52,658 bases of DNA from Paenibacillus sinensis (lineage in GTDB: Bacteria; Bacillota; Bacilli; Paenibacillales; Paenibacillaceae): positions 579 through 53,236 of the forward strand of contig NZ_JAHCMB010000020.1 in NCBI RefSeq assembly GCF_019904155.1, read 5' to 3'. Positions 31,798-39,938 of the stretch are shown here, in pieces (within the stretch, counting starts at the first letter, position 1; each line of letters begins with the position of its first letter). A program made the position numbers and the translations under genes. The notes beneath the pieces were generated by a model. The model did not search any database, was not told the DNA's origin, and was given only the letters and a program-made list of their open reading frames with translations.

Positions 31798-31965
31798 ATG
31801 AGCAAGGGACTTTCATTATGGTTTGCTCTGTCTTCTATATTATTGCTGGCGGCGGCGTCCATTGCCCTTACCTACCGGGTTTGGATCGCCCTGCTCCTTG
31901 GATTGCTCTGCATTCTCAATATCGGCCTTGGCTTCATTGTCAAGGCGCGCACCCGGCAAGAGTAA
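31798..31965 (+). CDS. Small membrane protein, 55 aa
   Basis: Starts at ATG 31798 with AAGGAG at 31785-31790. Two hydrophobic helices (about 5-24 and 28-46) are separated by TYR and followed by a basic tail KARTRQE, so a hairpin membrane protein with both ends inside is predicted. No family was recognised. A hairpin lies just upstream. The longer frame from 31666 runs through the previous terminator and is not credible. Confidence 0.65.
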   Translation: MSKGLSLWFALSSILLLAAASIALTYRVWIALLLGLLCILNIGLGFIVKARTRQE

Positions 31966-32095
31966 CGTCTGTTCGGGCGGTACGGGAAAGCCTCTGCCGG
32001 AAGAGAGCGGCAGCACATGCCGGACGAGATGGTTGCCACATGCCCTGGCGGATTCTCGGCACTTATGCCGGAAAGTCTCGGCCTGGCCGATTCAG

Positions 32096-32192
32096 GACGT
32101 TCCTCGCCAGGCATGCGCCGGATCGCTCCACCAGACCAATAGCGGCGTTCCCCGCCAGGCATACGCTGGACCCCCTTCCCCGACCAATGCGG
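32096..32192. repeat. Two imperfect copies of a 48-bp repeat
   Basis: Copy 1 starts at 32096 and copy 2 at 32144; both carry CGTTC, CGCCAGGCAT, a C-rich middle and GACCAAT at a 48-base period (a multiple of three). The whole 31966-32259 gap is GC-rich with no ORF that has a ribosome site. It lies between convergent genes. Confidence 0.6.
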
Positions 32193-32259
32193 TGCGGATG
32201 ACCCGCACCGTTTCACCGGACATCCGATGCTTCTGGCAAGCCTGTGCGGCGATCAGCTA

Positions 32260-33258
32260 TCAGCGGGTAGGGAGGAATCCCATCCGTTCCTTGACGCCCG
32301 CCAGAGTGACAGCTGCCACCTCGCGGGCGCGCTCTGCACCCGAAGCAAGGATGTCGATAATCGCGCCGGAGCTGCGAATGTCCTGATACCGCTTCTGCAG
32401 CGGCTCCAGGGAGCTTACCACCACTTCAGCCAGATCCTTCTTGAAGCCCCCGTACATTTGTCCCTCGTAGCGGTTCGCAATTTCCTCCAGCGACAGACCG
32501 GAGCATTCAGAGTAAATACTCATCAGATTGCTGACTTCCGGCTTGTTCGCAGGATCATACACAACCTCGCGGCCCGAGTCGGTTGTCGCCCGGCTGATCT
32601 TCTTGCGAATGACATCCGGCGGGTCCAGCAGCGCAATATAGCTGCCGGCGTTCGGGTTGCTCTTGCTCATCTTCTTGCTGGCATCGTCAAGCGACATGAT
32701 ACGCGCACCCACTTTGGGGATATAAGGCTCGGGGATCGTGAAGAATTCGCCGAAGCGGCTGTTGAAACGCCCCGCCAGATCGCGGGTCAGCTCGAGATGC
32801 TGCTTCTGGTCTTCACCGACAGGCACCAGGTCCGCGTTGTATACGAGAATATCGGCCGCCATCAGGGCCGGATAGACGAACAGGCCGGCTCCGACCGTAT
32901 CTTTCCCGGTCGATTTGTCCTTGAACTGCGTCATTCGCTCAAGCTCGCCCATAGAGGTGAGCGTGGTCATCAACCAGCCCAGCTCGGCATGCTGGGGTAC
33001 ATGCGACTGCAGATACACATTGGAGCGGGCGGGATCGATGCCCGCCGCGATGAACAGCGCAGCGACTGCCTCGGACCGCTCGCGCAGACTGGCCGGCTCC
33101 TGGGGAACGGTGACCGCGTGCAGATCGACGACCACAAAGAAGAATTCGTGGTCATGCTGAAGCTCATCTTGAAGCTTGACGTAATTTTTGATCGCGCCGA
33201 TATAGTTGCCGAGCGTCAGCGTACCGCTGGGTTGAATGCCGGACATTATCTTTTTCAT
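32260..33258 (-). CDS. trpS: Tryptophan-tRNA ligase TrpS
   Basis: The protein (332 aa) is a class Ic aminoacyl-tRNA synthetase: SGIQPSGTLTLGNYIGA holds the HIGH-equivalent TLGN motif, GEDQKQHLELTRDLA binds tryptophan and ATP, and KKMSKS is near residue 195. I use ATG 33258 with GGAGGG just upstream, which gives the family N-terminus MKKIMSGIQPSG; the longer frame runs into the T-box leader. Expression is set by uncharged tRNA-Trp through that leader. Confidence 0.97.
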   Translation of the reverse strand: MKKIMSGIQPSGTLTLGNYIGAIKNYVKLQDELQHDHEFFFVVVDLHAVTVPQEPASLRERSEAVAALFIAAGIDPARSNVYLQSHVPQHAELGWLMTTLTSMGELERMTQFKDKSTGKDTVGAGLFVYPALMAADILVYNADLVPVGEDQKQHLELTRDLAGRFNSRFGEFFTIPEPYIPKVGARIMSLDDASKKMSKSNPNAGSYIALLDPPDVIRKKISRATTDSGREVVYDPANKPEVSNLMSIYSECSGLSLEEIANRYEGQMYGGFKKDLAEVVVSSLEPLQKRYQDIRSSGAIIDILASGAERAREVAAVTLAGVKERMGFLPTR

Positions 33259-33301
33259 AACAAGACCCTCCGTTTTCTTAATATCTGACCTGTTAACAGG
33301 A

Positions 33302-33600
33302 ACGCAAAAAGGCCTCACTCCGCAAGGGACGTGAGACCGTGGTGCCACCCTTATTCGAAGGCGCAGTCTTCCCGCTTCCATCCGGAAACGGATTATTACA
33401 GCTGCAGCCATCCTTAAAGACTTTCTGTAACGGGAAAGGCCCGGCCGGTCTACTGGGGAGGATTCTCCCGTTCGAGCTCGGCGCTCAGGGGTCCATTCGG
33501 TCGGAAGCCATCGTCCGGTTCGCATCATCCACCGGCTTTCTGCAGCCCCGCATCTTCCGCTTACTTGTCCCCATCATCGCATTGACAACATCTTGAACTG
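33302..33600 (-). ncRNA. T-box riboswitch (tRNA-Trp) of trpS
   Basis: The conserved T-box AGGGTGGCACCACGG lies at 33351-33337 on the minus strand. Upstream, the stem I apical segment (AGAAAGCCGGTGG with AACCGG) and a specifier loop with GAATGGACC are present; its TGG codon (33495-33493) is the tryptophan codon. The terminator at 33306-33338 follows directly. Uncharged tRNA-Trp would favour the antiterminator and trpS expression. Confidence 0.95.
33306..33338 (-). terminator. Regulated terminator of the trpS T-box
   Basis: GGTCTCAC (33338-33331) pairs with GTGAGGCC (33318-33311), then TTTTT at 33310-33306. Confidence 0.9.
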
Positions 33601-33605
33601 AGTTC

Positions 33606-33634
33606 ATCATAGAGCCGGAAGGTAAGTTTGTCAA
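33606..33634 (-). promoter_or_regulatory. SigA promoter of the trpS leader
   Basis: Minus strand TTGACA (33634-33629), 17-base spacer, TATGAT (33611-33606): near-consensus. A plus-strand TATGAT near 33665-33670 lies close by and probably belongs to the mutarotase promoter. Confidence 0.88.
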
Positions 33635-33721
33635 ATCGTTAACCCCATCTTTCGTAAATCTGTTATGATAGGGATATGTGTTTGCGGTTGCAATTAAGTG
33701 TACGACAAAGGAGCATGGATC

Positions 33722-34723
33722 ATGAAACAGGTGACCAAAGGGCAATGGTGCGGTTATGACACCTACATTTTGCACAGCCGCGATTTGGAAGTCACGCTGC
33801 TGCCCAAGCTGGGGAACAACATTATCTCCCTCCGGGATATTAGGGAAGGACGGGATATTCTGCGCAGCCCGGAAGAGGCAGATCTGGATTTCTACTTGCA
33901 GAAGCCTTATCACTTCGGCATTCCGCTCCTCATTCCGCCGGGACGTATCGCCAAAGGACGCTTTGAGTTCCAGGGAGCGAATTACCAGTTCGACCAGAAT
34001 ACTGCCAATGACAATCACATTCACGGTCTTCACCGTACGCAGTCATGGATCGTCAGCGATATTCAGGAAGAAGAGGACGGATGTGCCGTAACGACAGAGT
34101 TCTGCAGCCAGAACGATCCGCACTGGATGGAGCAGCTTCCGGTAGAACTCAAGTTCGAGATGACGTTCCACCTGCAGGATTCCTCGCTTCGCCAGACGTT
34201 GAAGGTGACCCATCTCGGCCATGAGCGGAGCATCCCCTTTGGAATCGGCTATCATACCTGGTTCATGATTGACGGAGAACCGCAGCGTTGGAGCGTCAAG
34301 GTTCCGGTAGAGGGAGTCTACGAGCAGAATGATCAGCTGCTTCCAAGCGGCAAGGTTCTGCCTCTCGGCCCGCTTGCGGCGCTGAACGAGGGAATGAATC
34401 TGGAAGGAACCAACTTTGACACTCCCCTCCGGATCGGAGAGAAGCGGCCGGTAGAAGCGCTTGTGCTGAGGGATGACGGATATGGATTGAAATACGGAGC
34501 GGACGAAAATTACTTCCGTCATTGGGTGCTCTACACGAAAGGTACTGCCGATCAGTTTCTGTGCGTAGAGCCCTACACTTGGCTTCCGGACGCGCCGAAC
34601 GTACCGGGAGGACCGGAGTTTACCGGTCTTCTCACCCTGAATCCGGGTGAGACGCTCGAGCTTGCGACCTGGATCGAGATGATCTATCCCGAGTCCGAGG
34701 CTCCCGAAACCCAAGAAGCCTGA
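33722..34723 (+). CDS. Aldose 1-epimerase (galactose mutarotase) family protein
   Basis: The protein (333 aa) has the GalM beta-sandwich signatures: NDNHIHGLHRTQSW with substrate-binding His, GIGYHTWF with the catalytic His, and CVEPYTWLPDAPN with the catalytic Glu. It interconverts alpha and beta anomers of aldoses; the sugar is not readable and some relatives act on phosphorylated hexoses. I use ATG 33722 with AAGGAG 8 bases upstream, rather than the upstream TTG-type start at 33698. It is transcribed divergently from trpS and ends at a hairpin at 34747. Confidence 0.88.
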   Translation: MKQVTKGQWCGYDTYILHSRDLEVTLLPKLGNNIISLRDIREGRDILRSPEEADLDFYLQKPYHFGIPLLIPPGRIAKGRFEFQGANYQFDQNTANDNHIHGLHRTQSWIVSDIQEEEDGCAVTTEFCSQNDPHWMEQLPVELKFEMTFHLQDSSLRQTLKVTHLGHERSIPFGIGYHTWFMIDGEPQRWSVKVPVEGVYEQNDQLLPSGKVLPLGPLAALNEGMNLEGTNFDTPLRIGEKRPVEALVLRDDGYGLKYGADENYFRHWVLYTKGTADQFLCVEPYTWLPDAPNVPGGPEFTGLLTLNPGETLELATWIEMIYPESEAPETQEA

Positions 34724-34746
34724 TAGAGCTTAAGCTTAACTTGACG

Positions 34747-34775
34747 AGCGGTCCGGAATTCCGGCCGCTTGTTTG
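34747..34775 (+). terminator. Terminator of the mutarotase gene
   Basis: AGCGG-T-CCGG (34747-34756) pairs with CCGG-C-CGCT (34761-34769), then TTGTTTG. Confidence 0.65.
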
Positions 34776-34850
34776 TATTAACAGGTGTGTAACCGCTGCC
34801 GCACGCTCCCTCCTTGACATGAATTCCCATCCTCGTCCTCTGTGAATCTG

Positions 34851-34880
34851 TGCATGATATCTCCTCTTCGGGTCATACTA
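34851..34880 (+). promoter_or_regulatory. SigG-type promoter of the SASP gene
   Basis: TGCATG (34851-34856), 17-base spacer, CATACTA (34874-34880). The -10 matches the SigG pattern CATANTA, as expected for a forespore-made SASP. Confidence 0.75.
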
Positions 34881-34910
34881 TCTCTACCAAGGACGAAGGA
34901 GGTGACAAAC

Positions 34911-35150
34911 ATGGGTCAAGCAGGTCAAAGCCAAAGTCGCAACCGTTCCAACAACCTGGTCGTTCCTCAAGCCAATGCAGCTCTGCAGCAGCTGAAATAT
35001 GAAGCCGCTCAGGAGCTTGGCGTAACCATCCCTCAGGACGGTTACTATGGTAACTATACTTCCCGCGAAACCGGTTCTCTGGGAGGTTATATCACCAAGC
35101 GTCTTGTACAACTGGCTGAGCAGCAGCTCTCCGGTCGTTCGACACTGTAA
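34911..35150 (+). CDS. Alpha/beta-type small acid-soluble spore protein
   Basis: The protein (79 aa) is a typical alpha/beta [24 protein letters not shown] with the germination protease region, then [21 protein letters not shown]. These proteins coat spore DNA, protect it from UV, and are degraded at germination by Gpr. I use ATG 34911 with AAGGAGG; the longer frame to 34842 lies within the promoter. It has its own SigG promoter and terminator. Confidence 0.96.
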   Translation: MGQAGQSQSRNRSNNLVVPQANAALQQLKYEAAQELGVTIPQDGYYGNYTSRETGSLGGYITKRLVQLAEQQLSGRSTL

Positions 35151-35172
35151 TCCATCGTATATCGCTTAACCT

Positions 35173-35210
35173 AAGCCCTCCCGCTTCCCAAGGAAGCGCG
35201 GGGGCTTTTT
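35173..35210 (+). terminator. Intrinsic terminator of the SASP gene
   Basis: AAGCCC-TCCCGCTTCC pairs with GGAAGCGCGGGGGCTT, then TTTTT to 35210. Confidence 0.88.
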
Positions 35211-35289
35211 GGAGCTTGGTCATCTGTTGAATACGAAGGAGCGTTGCAGGTTCAGCCGGTTTCTCCCGGTCACTTCAAGCATGAGTTCT

Positions 35290-35697
35290 TTAGCCGCAGT
35301 TATGGTCGGCATCGGCACCCGCGCTTCTCGGATACCGGATCATTAGATTGGCCATATTATAATTGGATTCCAGCACTGCATCGACCATTATAATTCCCTG
35401 TTTGACAGCGAATTCATAACTGATTTCGCCGTGTGTCCAGCGCCGCTTGAATTTCAGGCTCTCCAGAGCCATTAGGCGAAAGGAGGCCTGCTGTTCAGCC
35501 GTCAATCCTTCCTCCTTCTCCATAAATGTCCCGCTCCGTCCTGTCAGCGGATTATGCCGAATACCGAATTTGCCCACCAAATCATTTCGTATTTGCACAA
35601 ACAGAATGCCTGAGGTCACCCCCGAAAGCTCCTCCCGAAGCTCTCTAAACACCAAATCCAATTGCCTCGCGAGAGACAATTGCTCCATCTTCAGCAT
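35290..35697 (-). CDS. Hypothetical protein, 135 aa
   Basis: I use ATG 35697 because GGAGG is 6 bases upstream; ATG 35703 directly abuts the site. The product is soluble, with an N-terminal helix, a beta-rich centre (GVTSGILFVQIRNDLVGKFGIRH) and a stretch RRWTHGEISYEFAVKQGIIMVDA. I do not recognise a domain. It stands alone between the SASP gene and pepF; the flanking 35151-35289 and 35704-35882 hold no other ORF with a ribosome site. Confidence 0.7.
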   Translation of the reverse strand: MLKMEQLSLARQLDLVFRELREELSGVTSGILFVQIRNDLVGKFGIRHNPLTGRSGTFMEKEEGLTAEQQASFRLMALESLKFKRRWTHGEISYEFAVKQGIIMVDAVLESNYNMANLMIRYPRSAGADADHNCG

Positions 35698-35882
35698 ACT
35701 CATCCTCCTTGAACTAGTTATACAGCTTCACCATATAAGGCTTAAGGCTCATTATAGGGGATTAACTTATGCACCACAACAATTTCCAACATAATTGGGT
35801 TATTATTCCTATAAATGCGCATTTTTCTTTATTTTCTAACAAGTTTCTCACTACTGAAGCGTGTTTTTCGACATAGATCCAT

Positions 35883-35922
35883 AAAAAAAGACCCGCGCCG
35901 ACCTAAGATCGGCGTGAGCCCA
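35883..35922 (-). terminator. Intrinsic terminator of pepF
   Basis: Stem around GATCGGCG/CGCCGAC with flanking GGGCTC pairs; minus-strand TTTTTTT at about 35889-35883. Confidence 0.75.
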
Positions 35923-36018
35923 TTCGTACTTACACCTCGAGGTTTAGCTTTCTTGCGTGCATTTGCCGACTGGAATGTCTGTTCGGTTCACATCTGTGTA
36001 TAGATTGCGAAAGATTCC

Positions 36019-37821
36019 CTAGTCCAAATGTTCCGTCATCTTGAGGAAGGTGTCGATATCCTCGAGAATGAGATCGGCGGCACCTTGCCAGAAATCCGGC
36101 TGGGTCAAATCCACTCCCAAATGCTTGCGAACAAGCTCTTCCAGTGTCATAACTCCGGTATCACGCAGCAGCGCGTCGTATTTGTCCGCAAAGGAAGGTC
36201 CTTCCTGGAGGGCCAGGCGGTACAAACCGGTGCTGAACATATAGCCCACCGTGTACGGGAAGTTGTAGAATGGCACGTCCGTGATATAAAAATGCAGCTT
36301 CGCCGCCCAGAAATGCGGATGGTAGCCGGACAGAATGCCGCCGAACGCTTCTTTCTGCGCATCGACCATCAGAGCGTTCAGCTCCTCCGCGCTGACAAGT
36401 CCGGCTTTACGCTTCTCGTAGTAGGCCGTCTCGAAGAGGAACCGGGCATGAATGTTCATGAAGAAGGCCACGCTGTTCTGGATTTTCTCCTCCAGCAGCG
36501 CCAGCTTCTCCTCGTCACTGCCTGCGGCTTTGACCTGGGCATCGGCCACGATGACCTCAGCGAAGGTAGAAGCCGTCTCCGCCACATTCATGGCGTAGTT
36601 CTGGTTCAGCAGCGGCTGGTCGTCAAGCAGGTACGAATGATACGCATGCCCCAGCTCATGCGCCAGTGTCGCCACATTGGACGGCGTGCCGCTGTATGTC
36701 ATGAAGATCCGCGATTCCTTGCTCATCGGGAACGAGACGCAGAACCCTCCCGGACGCTTGCCCGGACGGTCTTCCGCTTCGATCCAATCATTGTTGAAGG
36801 CGCGCTCGGCGAAGGCCGCCATCTTGGGACTGAATTTGCCGAATTGGGCGACAATTTCCTTCGCCGCGGTGTCGTAAGGGATTTTCTCCGACGAACGGGC
36901 GATCGGCGCTTCAACATCCTCCCAGCTAAGGCTTTCGACGCCGAGCAGCTTCGCCTTGCGCTTCAGATAGGCCTGAAGCGCCGGCTTATTCTTGCCGATC
37001 GTCTCCCACATCATATCGAGGGATTCCGCCGTCATGCGGTTGATCATCAGCGGTTCCTTTAATATGCTGTCCCATCCCCGGGCGCCGTACAGCTTCAGAC
37101 GGAAGCCGGCCAGATGATTGAGCGTGTCGGCGCAATAGTCGGCCACTTCCCCCCACGCTTTTTCCCATTTGGCGAACATATCCTTCCGCGCCTTGTTGTC
37201 ATTGTCATGCAGCTTGTTGAACGCCTGGCCGGCCGACAGCATCTTCTCTTCACCGTCTTCATCTGTGTATGGAATGGCAATAGAGCTGACAATTGTCTCG
37301 TAATGCTCGCTCCAGCCATGGTAGCCGTCAACGGCAAGGTCCAGCGCCAGGCTCTCCAGCTCCGGACTCAGCTTCTCGCGTGCCTGGTCCCGGCTCTCAC
37401 TGAGAACAAAGGACAGCGGCGCAATCTCTGCACGGGCCATCCACTGCGCCCACACCTCATCTTCTGTCTGGCGCAGCACGTTCTCGAACGCGGAAGATAC
37501 TCCCTGGAACCGGGCGCTCAATCCGGCAACCGTCCCGGACAGACGGACAGCACCCTTGTCCTGCTGGTTCTGGGCGCCCAGGCAGCCTGCAAATTCCGAG
37601 GCTTGAATCAGACGGCCGGTACAGCTCTGAAGCAGCTCTATGATCCCGTCAAGCGCTTTGCTGGCTTCCGCATCCTGCGGAGCATGGGCCGCCTTTACCT
37701 GCTCGGCCAGCTTGCCGATATCTCCATCCAGTTCGGAGAGAAAAGCTGCAAATTCGGAAGAGGCGGAGCCTCCTGCAAAGAGAGAATCCAGTTCCCAGGT
37801 CAGGGAAAGCGGTTGTTTCAT
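36019..37821 (-). CDS. Oligoendopeptidase F-type metallopeptidase (M3B)
   Basis: The protein (600 aa) has the zinc site HELGHAYHS (HEXXH) in NVATLAHELGHAYHS near residue 385 and the third ligand Glu in NVAETASTFAEVI. These mark M3B oligoendopeptidase F, a cytoplasmic enzyme that cuts short peptides, including leader and pheromone fragments. The length is normal. ATG 37821 lies behind AAAGGATGGG. The promoter is at 37860-37887 and a terminator at 35883, so it is monocistronic. Confidence 0.92.
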   Translation of the reverse strand: MKQPLSLTWELDSLFAGGSASSEFAAFLSELDGDIGKLAEQVKAAHAPQDAEASKALDGIIELLQSCTGRLIQASEFAGCLGAQNQQDKGAVRLSGTVAGLSARFQGVSSAFENVLRQTEDEVWAQWMARAEIAPLSFVLSESRDQAREKLSPELESLALDLAVDGYHGWSEHYETIVSSIAIPYTDEDGEEKMLSAGQAFNKLHDNDNKARKDMFAKWEKAWGEVADYCADTLNHLAGFRLKLYGARGWDSILKEPLMINRMTAESLDMMWETIGKNKPALQAYLKRKAKLLGVESLSWEDVEAPIARSSEKIPYDTAAKEIVAQFGKFSPKMAAFAERAFNNDWIEAEDRPGKRPGGFCVSFPMSKESRIFMTYSGTPSNVATLAHELGHAYHSYLLDDQPLLNQNYAMNVAETASTFAEVIVADAQVKAAGSDEEKLALLEEKIQNSVAFFMNIHARFLFETAYYEKRKAGLVSAEELNALMVDAQKEAFGGILSGYHPHFWAAKLHFYITDVPFYNFPYTVGYMFSTGLYRLALQEGPSFADKYDALLRDTGVMTLEELVRKHLGVDLTQPDFWQGAADLILEDIDTFLKMTEHLD

Positions 37822-37859
37822 CGGTCAACACCCATCCTTTATAGTTGTTGTATGCTTTA

Positions 37860-37910
37860 ATCATAGCATTCCACGTTTGCTTTGTAATGCTTCGCGCTAC
37901 ATGGTAAAGT
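37860..37910. promoter_or_regulatory. Divergent promoters of pepF and yycC sharing one -35 hexamer
   Basis: Plus strand: TTGTAA (37882-37887), 17 bases, TAAAGT (37905-37910) toward yycC. Minus strand: TTACAA (the same six bases), 16 bases, TATGAT (37865-37860) toward pepF. Only one polymerase could bind at a time. Confidence 0.5.
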
Positions 37911-37954
37911 GGATTACACGCTTATCATTTAAAACGATTGGGAGGACAATTACA

Positions 37955-38134
37955 ATGCGGCCACTTCAAATTTCGCCGGAAACGGCATTGGCGCTATCGA
38001 AGCAGCTGGGTGTCCCTCTGGAGCATTTAATGCATATGCCGCAGCATATCCTGATGCAGAAGATCGCCGAGCTCGCCAAGAAGAATGCCGGTGAAGGCGA
38101 TTCACCGGACGGGGAAGGCAAGAACGAAGCATGA
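37955..38134 (+). CDS. yycC: YycC-like protein
   Basis: A 59-residue protein, MRPLQISPETALALSKQLGV followed by LEHLMHMPQHILMQKIAEL, matching the YycC family of Firmicutes (function unknown). A Gly/Asp/Glu-rich tail follows. ATG 37955 has GGGAGG upstream; a longer frame to 37640 runs antisense to pepF and is not real. The stop overlaps the next start by 4 bases (ATGA), so the two small genes are translationally coupled. Confidence 0.85.
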   Translation: MRPLQISPETALALSKQLGVPLEHLMHMPQHILMQKIAELAKKNAGEGDSPDGEGKNEA

Positions 38135-38361
38135 TTCCGTTCAACCGCGCCTGGCCTTACGATATTATTCTTGGAGATATGTATGTGCAGACCTGCCCAT
38201 TCTGCGGCGCCGAGAACGTGCTGCTTCCCATGAAGCTCAAGGAGCTGAAGAGTGTCAGGGAAGGCAAGAAGAAGCTGCTGGTCTTTCCGTGCTGCAGCGA
38301 AAGACCCGTCGTAATCGACAGCGATGACGATTATCTGTTGTTTGACCGCACGGTTCGTTAA
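38131..38361 (+). CDS. Small zinc-ribbon-like protein
   Basis: The product (76 aa) has CPFC in VQTCPFCGAENVLLPM near residue 22 and a CC pair in VFPCCSERP near residue 54; together they could hold one zinc ion. I do not recognise a named family. It overlaps yycC by 4 bases and is followed by a strong terminator, so it forms a two-gene unit with yycC. Confidence 0.75.
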   Translation: MIPFNRAWPYDIILGDMYVQTCPFCGAENVLLPMKLKELKSVREGKKKLLVFPCCSERPVVIDSDDDYLLFDRTVR

Positions 38362-38377
38362 CGCTGTACCGCCAACA

Positions 38378-38418
38378 GAAACAGACACCGTCCCGAAGAA
38401 CGGCGTCTGTTTCTTTTT
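38378..38418 (+). terminator. Intrinsic terminator of the yycC unit
   Basis: GAAACAGAC-A-CCG (38378-38390) pairs with CGG-C-GTCTGTTTC (38401-38413), then TTTTT. Confidence 0.85.
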
Positions 38419-38473
38419 CTGTTTCTTTTTTTGTGATATATAAAATCAGGACAGACCTGAACATCTTAATATG

Positions 38474-39187
38474 TCAGGCAACAGGACCCGGTTCCTGGCC
38501 TTGCATCTGCTCCCGGATAACTCCCCACTGCTCACGGGCAGCGCGGATCATTGCGGCATCCACGATCTGGCGATCGTTGACGATCCGCGAGAACCACTTG
38601 ACGGCTTCGTTAAACTGGCCGGTGCGGCGGTTCAGCTCGCCGATCAGGAACATCAGCCGGGCGTCGCTTCCCGATATGCCTTCGTGCTGAAAGACGTTGA
38701 TGTAGCTGTCGAGACTATGCTTCAGAAAGCGGAGCTCTTGCGCCTTATCGCCGTTATAACGGTACATCCAGGCGATATGATGCAGCAGGCTTGCGATCAG
38801 CCGCTCCTTGTCCTGGATGGCCTGGGCGCAGAGCAGAGCCAGCTTGTAGGTCTCCAGCGCTTCGCTCCAGCTTCTCTTGCCTTCAAAGCTTCGGGTCTCC
38901 CAGCGGCTGCCGATCTGCATCATGAATGTCTTGCGCTGCCAGTCGGTGAGTCTCTCCACCGAATTCTCCGTGGAAGCGAAGCCGCAGTGCGGACAGACAC
39001 GGACCACATAGTAATCGGGATTCTCATTCTGGTAATAGGAGCAGAAATCGGCGTCGCGCCGGACTGCTCTCTTAAGACTCGGCCGTACCCGGGAGGTCAT
39101 GAATTCCTCCTCGCAGTTGCAGCACTTCACTTTAATCGAATACAGGGGTTCCAGGGCGACAGTCTGATTCATTGTCGTGGCGTCCAT
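38474..39187 (-). CDS. DUF2225 family protein
   Basis: The protein (237 aa) has a zinc-ribbon start (VKCCNCEEEF near residue 22, and VCPHCGFAS near residue 65) followed by helical repeats of tetratricopeptide character (residues 90-230). This is the DUF2225 layout, of unknown function. ATG 39187 follows the globin stop by about 6 bases, so the globin and this gene form one unit; the ribosome site is weak, which suggests coupling. Confidence 0.85.
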   Translation of the reverse strand: MDATTMNQTVALEPLYSIKVKCCNCEEEFMTSRVRPSLKRAVRRDADFCSYYQNENPDYYVVRVCPHCGFASTENSVERLTDWQRKTFMMQIGSRWETRSFEGKRSWSEALETYKLALLCAQAIQDKERLIASLLHHIAWMYRYNGDKAQELRFLKHSLDSYINVFQHEGISGSDARLMFLIGELNRRTGQFNEAVKWFSRIVNDRQIVDAAMIRAAREQWGVIREQMQGQEPGPVA

Positions 39188-39193
39188 CACACT

Positions 39194-39583
39194 TCACTGC
39201 CTTTCCGGGGGTGTGTTGACAAAATGACGGGCCGGGCCCGCTAGCCGCCCGATCACGAAGGTCCGGAGCTCTTCCTCCGTCCCGACTTCTCTTAAAGCCT
39301 CATCCATGCATCCGAGCCAATCCTCCGCCTTCTCCGGCGAGATCGGCACATGCATATGGCGGGCTCTCATCATCGGGTGGCCATGCTGATCGGAGTAGAG
39401 GGAAGGCCCTCCGAAGAATTGCGTCAGGAAAAGATATTGCTTGTCCATAACCGGGGCGATATCGGCCGGGAACAACGGGCCAAGCTGAGGATGTGCCTGA
39501 ACTTTGCTGTAGAATACCTCAACAAGCCTGCGCAGTCCTTCCGCTCCGCCTAAATTCTCATATAATGTCTGATGCGGGTTCAT
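39194..39583 (-). CDS. Truncated hemoglobin, group II (YjbI/GlbO-like)
   Basis: The protein (129 aa) is a two-over-two globin: TLYENLGGAEGLRRLVEVFY with the B10 Tyr, then RARHMHVPI with the proximal His near residue 73 and the G8 Trp in KAEDWL. Group II members bind O2 and are linked to protection from NO and peroxide. I use ATG 39583; the longer start at TTG 39595 abuts the GAAAGG site. The gene heads a unit with DUF2225, behind an inverted repeat at 39644-39701. Confidence 0.92.
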   Translation of the reverse strand: MNPHQTLYENLGGAEGLRRLVEVFYSKVQAHPQLGPLFPADIAPVMDKQYLFLTQFFGGPSLYSDQHGHPMMRARHMHVPISPEKAEDWLGCMDEALREVGTEEELRTFVIGRLAGPARHFVNTPPERQ

Positions 39584-39630
39584 GGAAAATGCCAACCTTT
39601 CACCGAATATAATAGTATCGGCCTATTGAT

Positions 39631-39701
39631 TATACCAAATTTAGGACCGAAAGACATCAATAAAACATGAAATGTCGGAAAAAGTACCCAACTTTCGGTC
39701 C
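39631..39701 (-). promoter_or_regulatory. Globin promoter with nested inverted repeats
   Basis: Minus strand TGGTATAAT is an extended -10 (TATAAT at 39636-39631) with no good -35. Upstream GGACCGAAAG (39644-39653) and CTTTCGGTCC (39692-39701) are exact inverted copies, with an inner GACAT/ATGTC pair. This fits a regulated promoter with paired operators. Confidence 0.5.
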
Positions 39702-39797
39702 GTGGGGCTAAAGTAACATTCCGAAGAATGGACACCTGGCCGGAAACGGACATTTTTCTTATTTTGCCCACAAAAAGGCTTCTAACATACTGAACAC

Positions 39798-39828
39798 AAA
39801 AAAGACGCTAAACGATTGTTTAGCGTCT
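39798..39828 (-). terminator. Intrinsic terminator of the 33-residue gene
   Basis: AGACGCTAAAC (39803-39813) and GTTTAGCGTCT (39818-39828) are exact partners around a 4-base loop; TTTTTT follows on the minus strand. Confidence 0.88.
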
Positions 39829-39836
39829 GCAGCATA

Positions 39837-39938
39837 TTAATAGGTCCGCCAATCCTCATCACCAGGAGAGACGAGGGAGGCTCGGATGACATAAACAAAA
39901 GCGCACACAAGAAGACCGGCAACTACGCTCATCATCAT
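39837..39938 (-). CDS. Very small single-pass membrane protein
   Basis: A minus-strand frame begins with three ATG codons in a row (39938, 39935, 39932) behind GGGGAG at 39946-39941; spacing favours the second or third. The product, 31-33 residues, is MSVVAGLLVCAFVYVIRASL plus an acidic tail ending DEDWRTY. A strong terminator follows the stop by 9 bases, which supports it as a real transcript. The size recalls small subunits of membrane complexes such as KdpF or CydS, but no such complex is adjacent. Confidence 0.6.
   Translation of the reverse strand: MMMSVVAGLLVCAFVYVIRASLVSPGDEDWRTY

Noticed and set aside
37640..37954. N-terminal extension of yycC
   Set aside because: It would run antisense to pepF and across both promoters; ATG 37955 has a good ribosome site and the family N-terminus.
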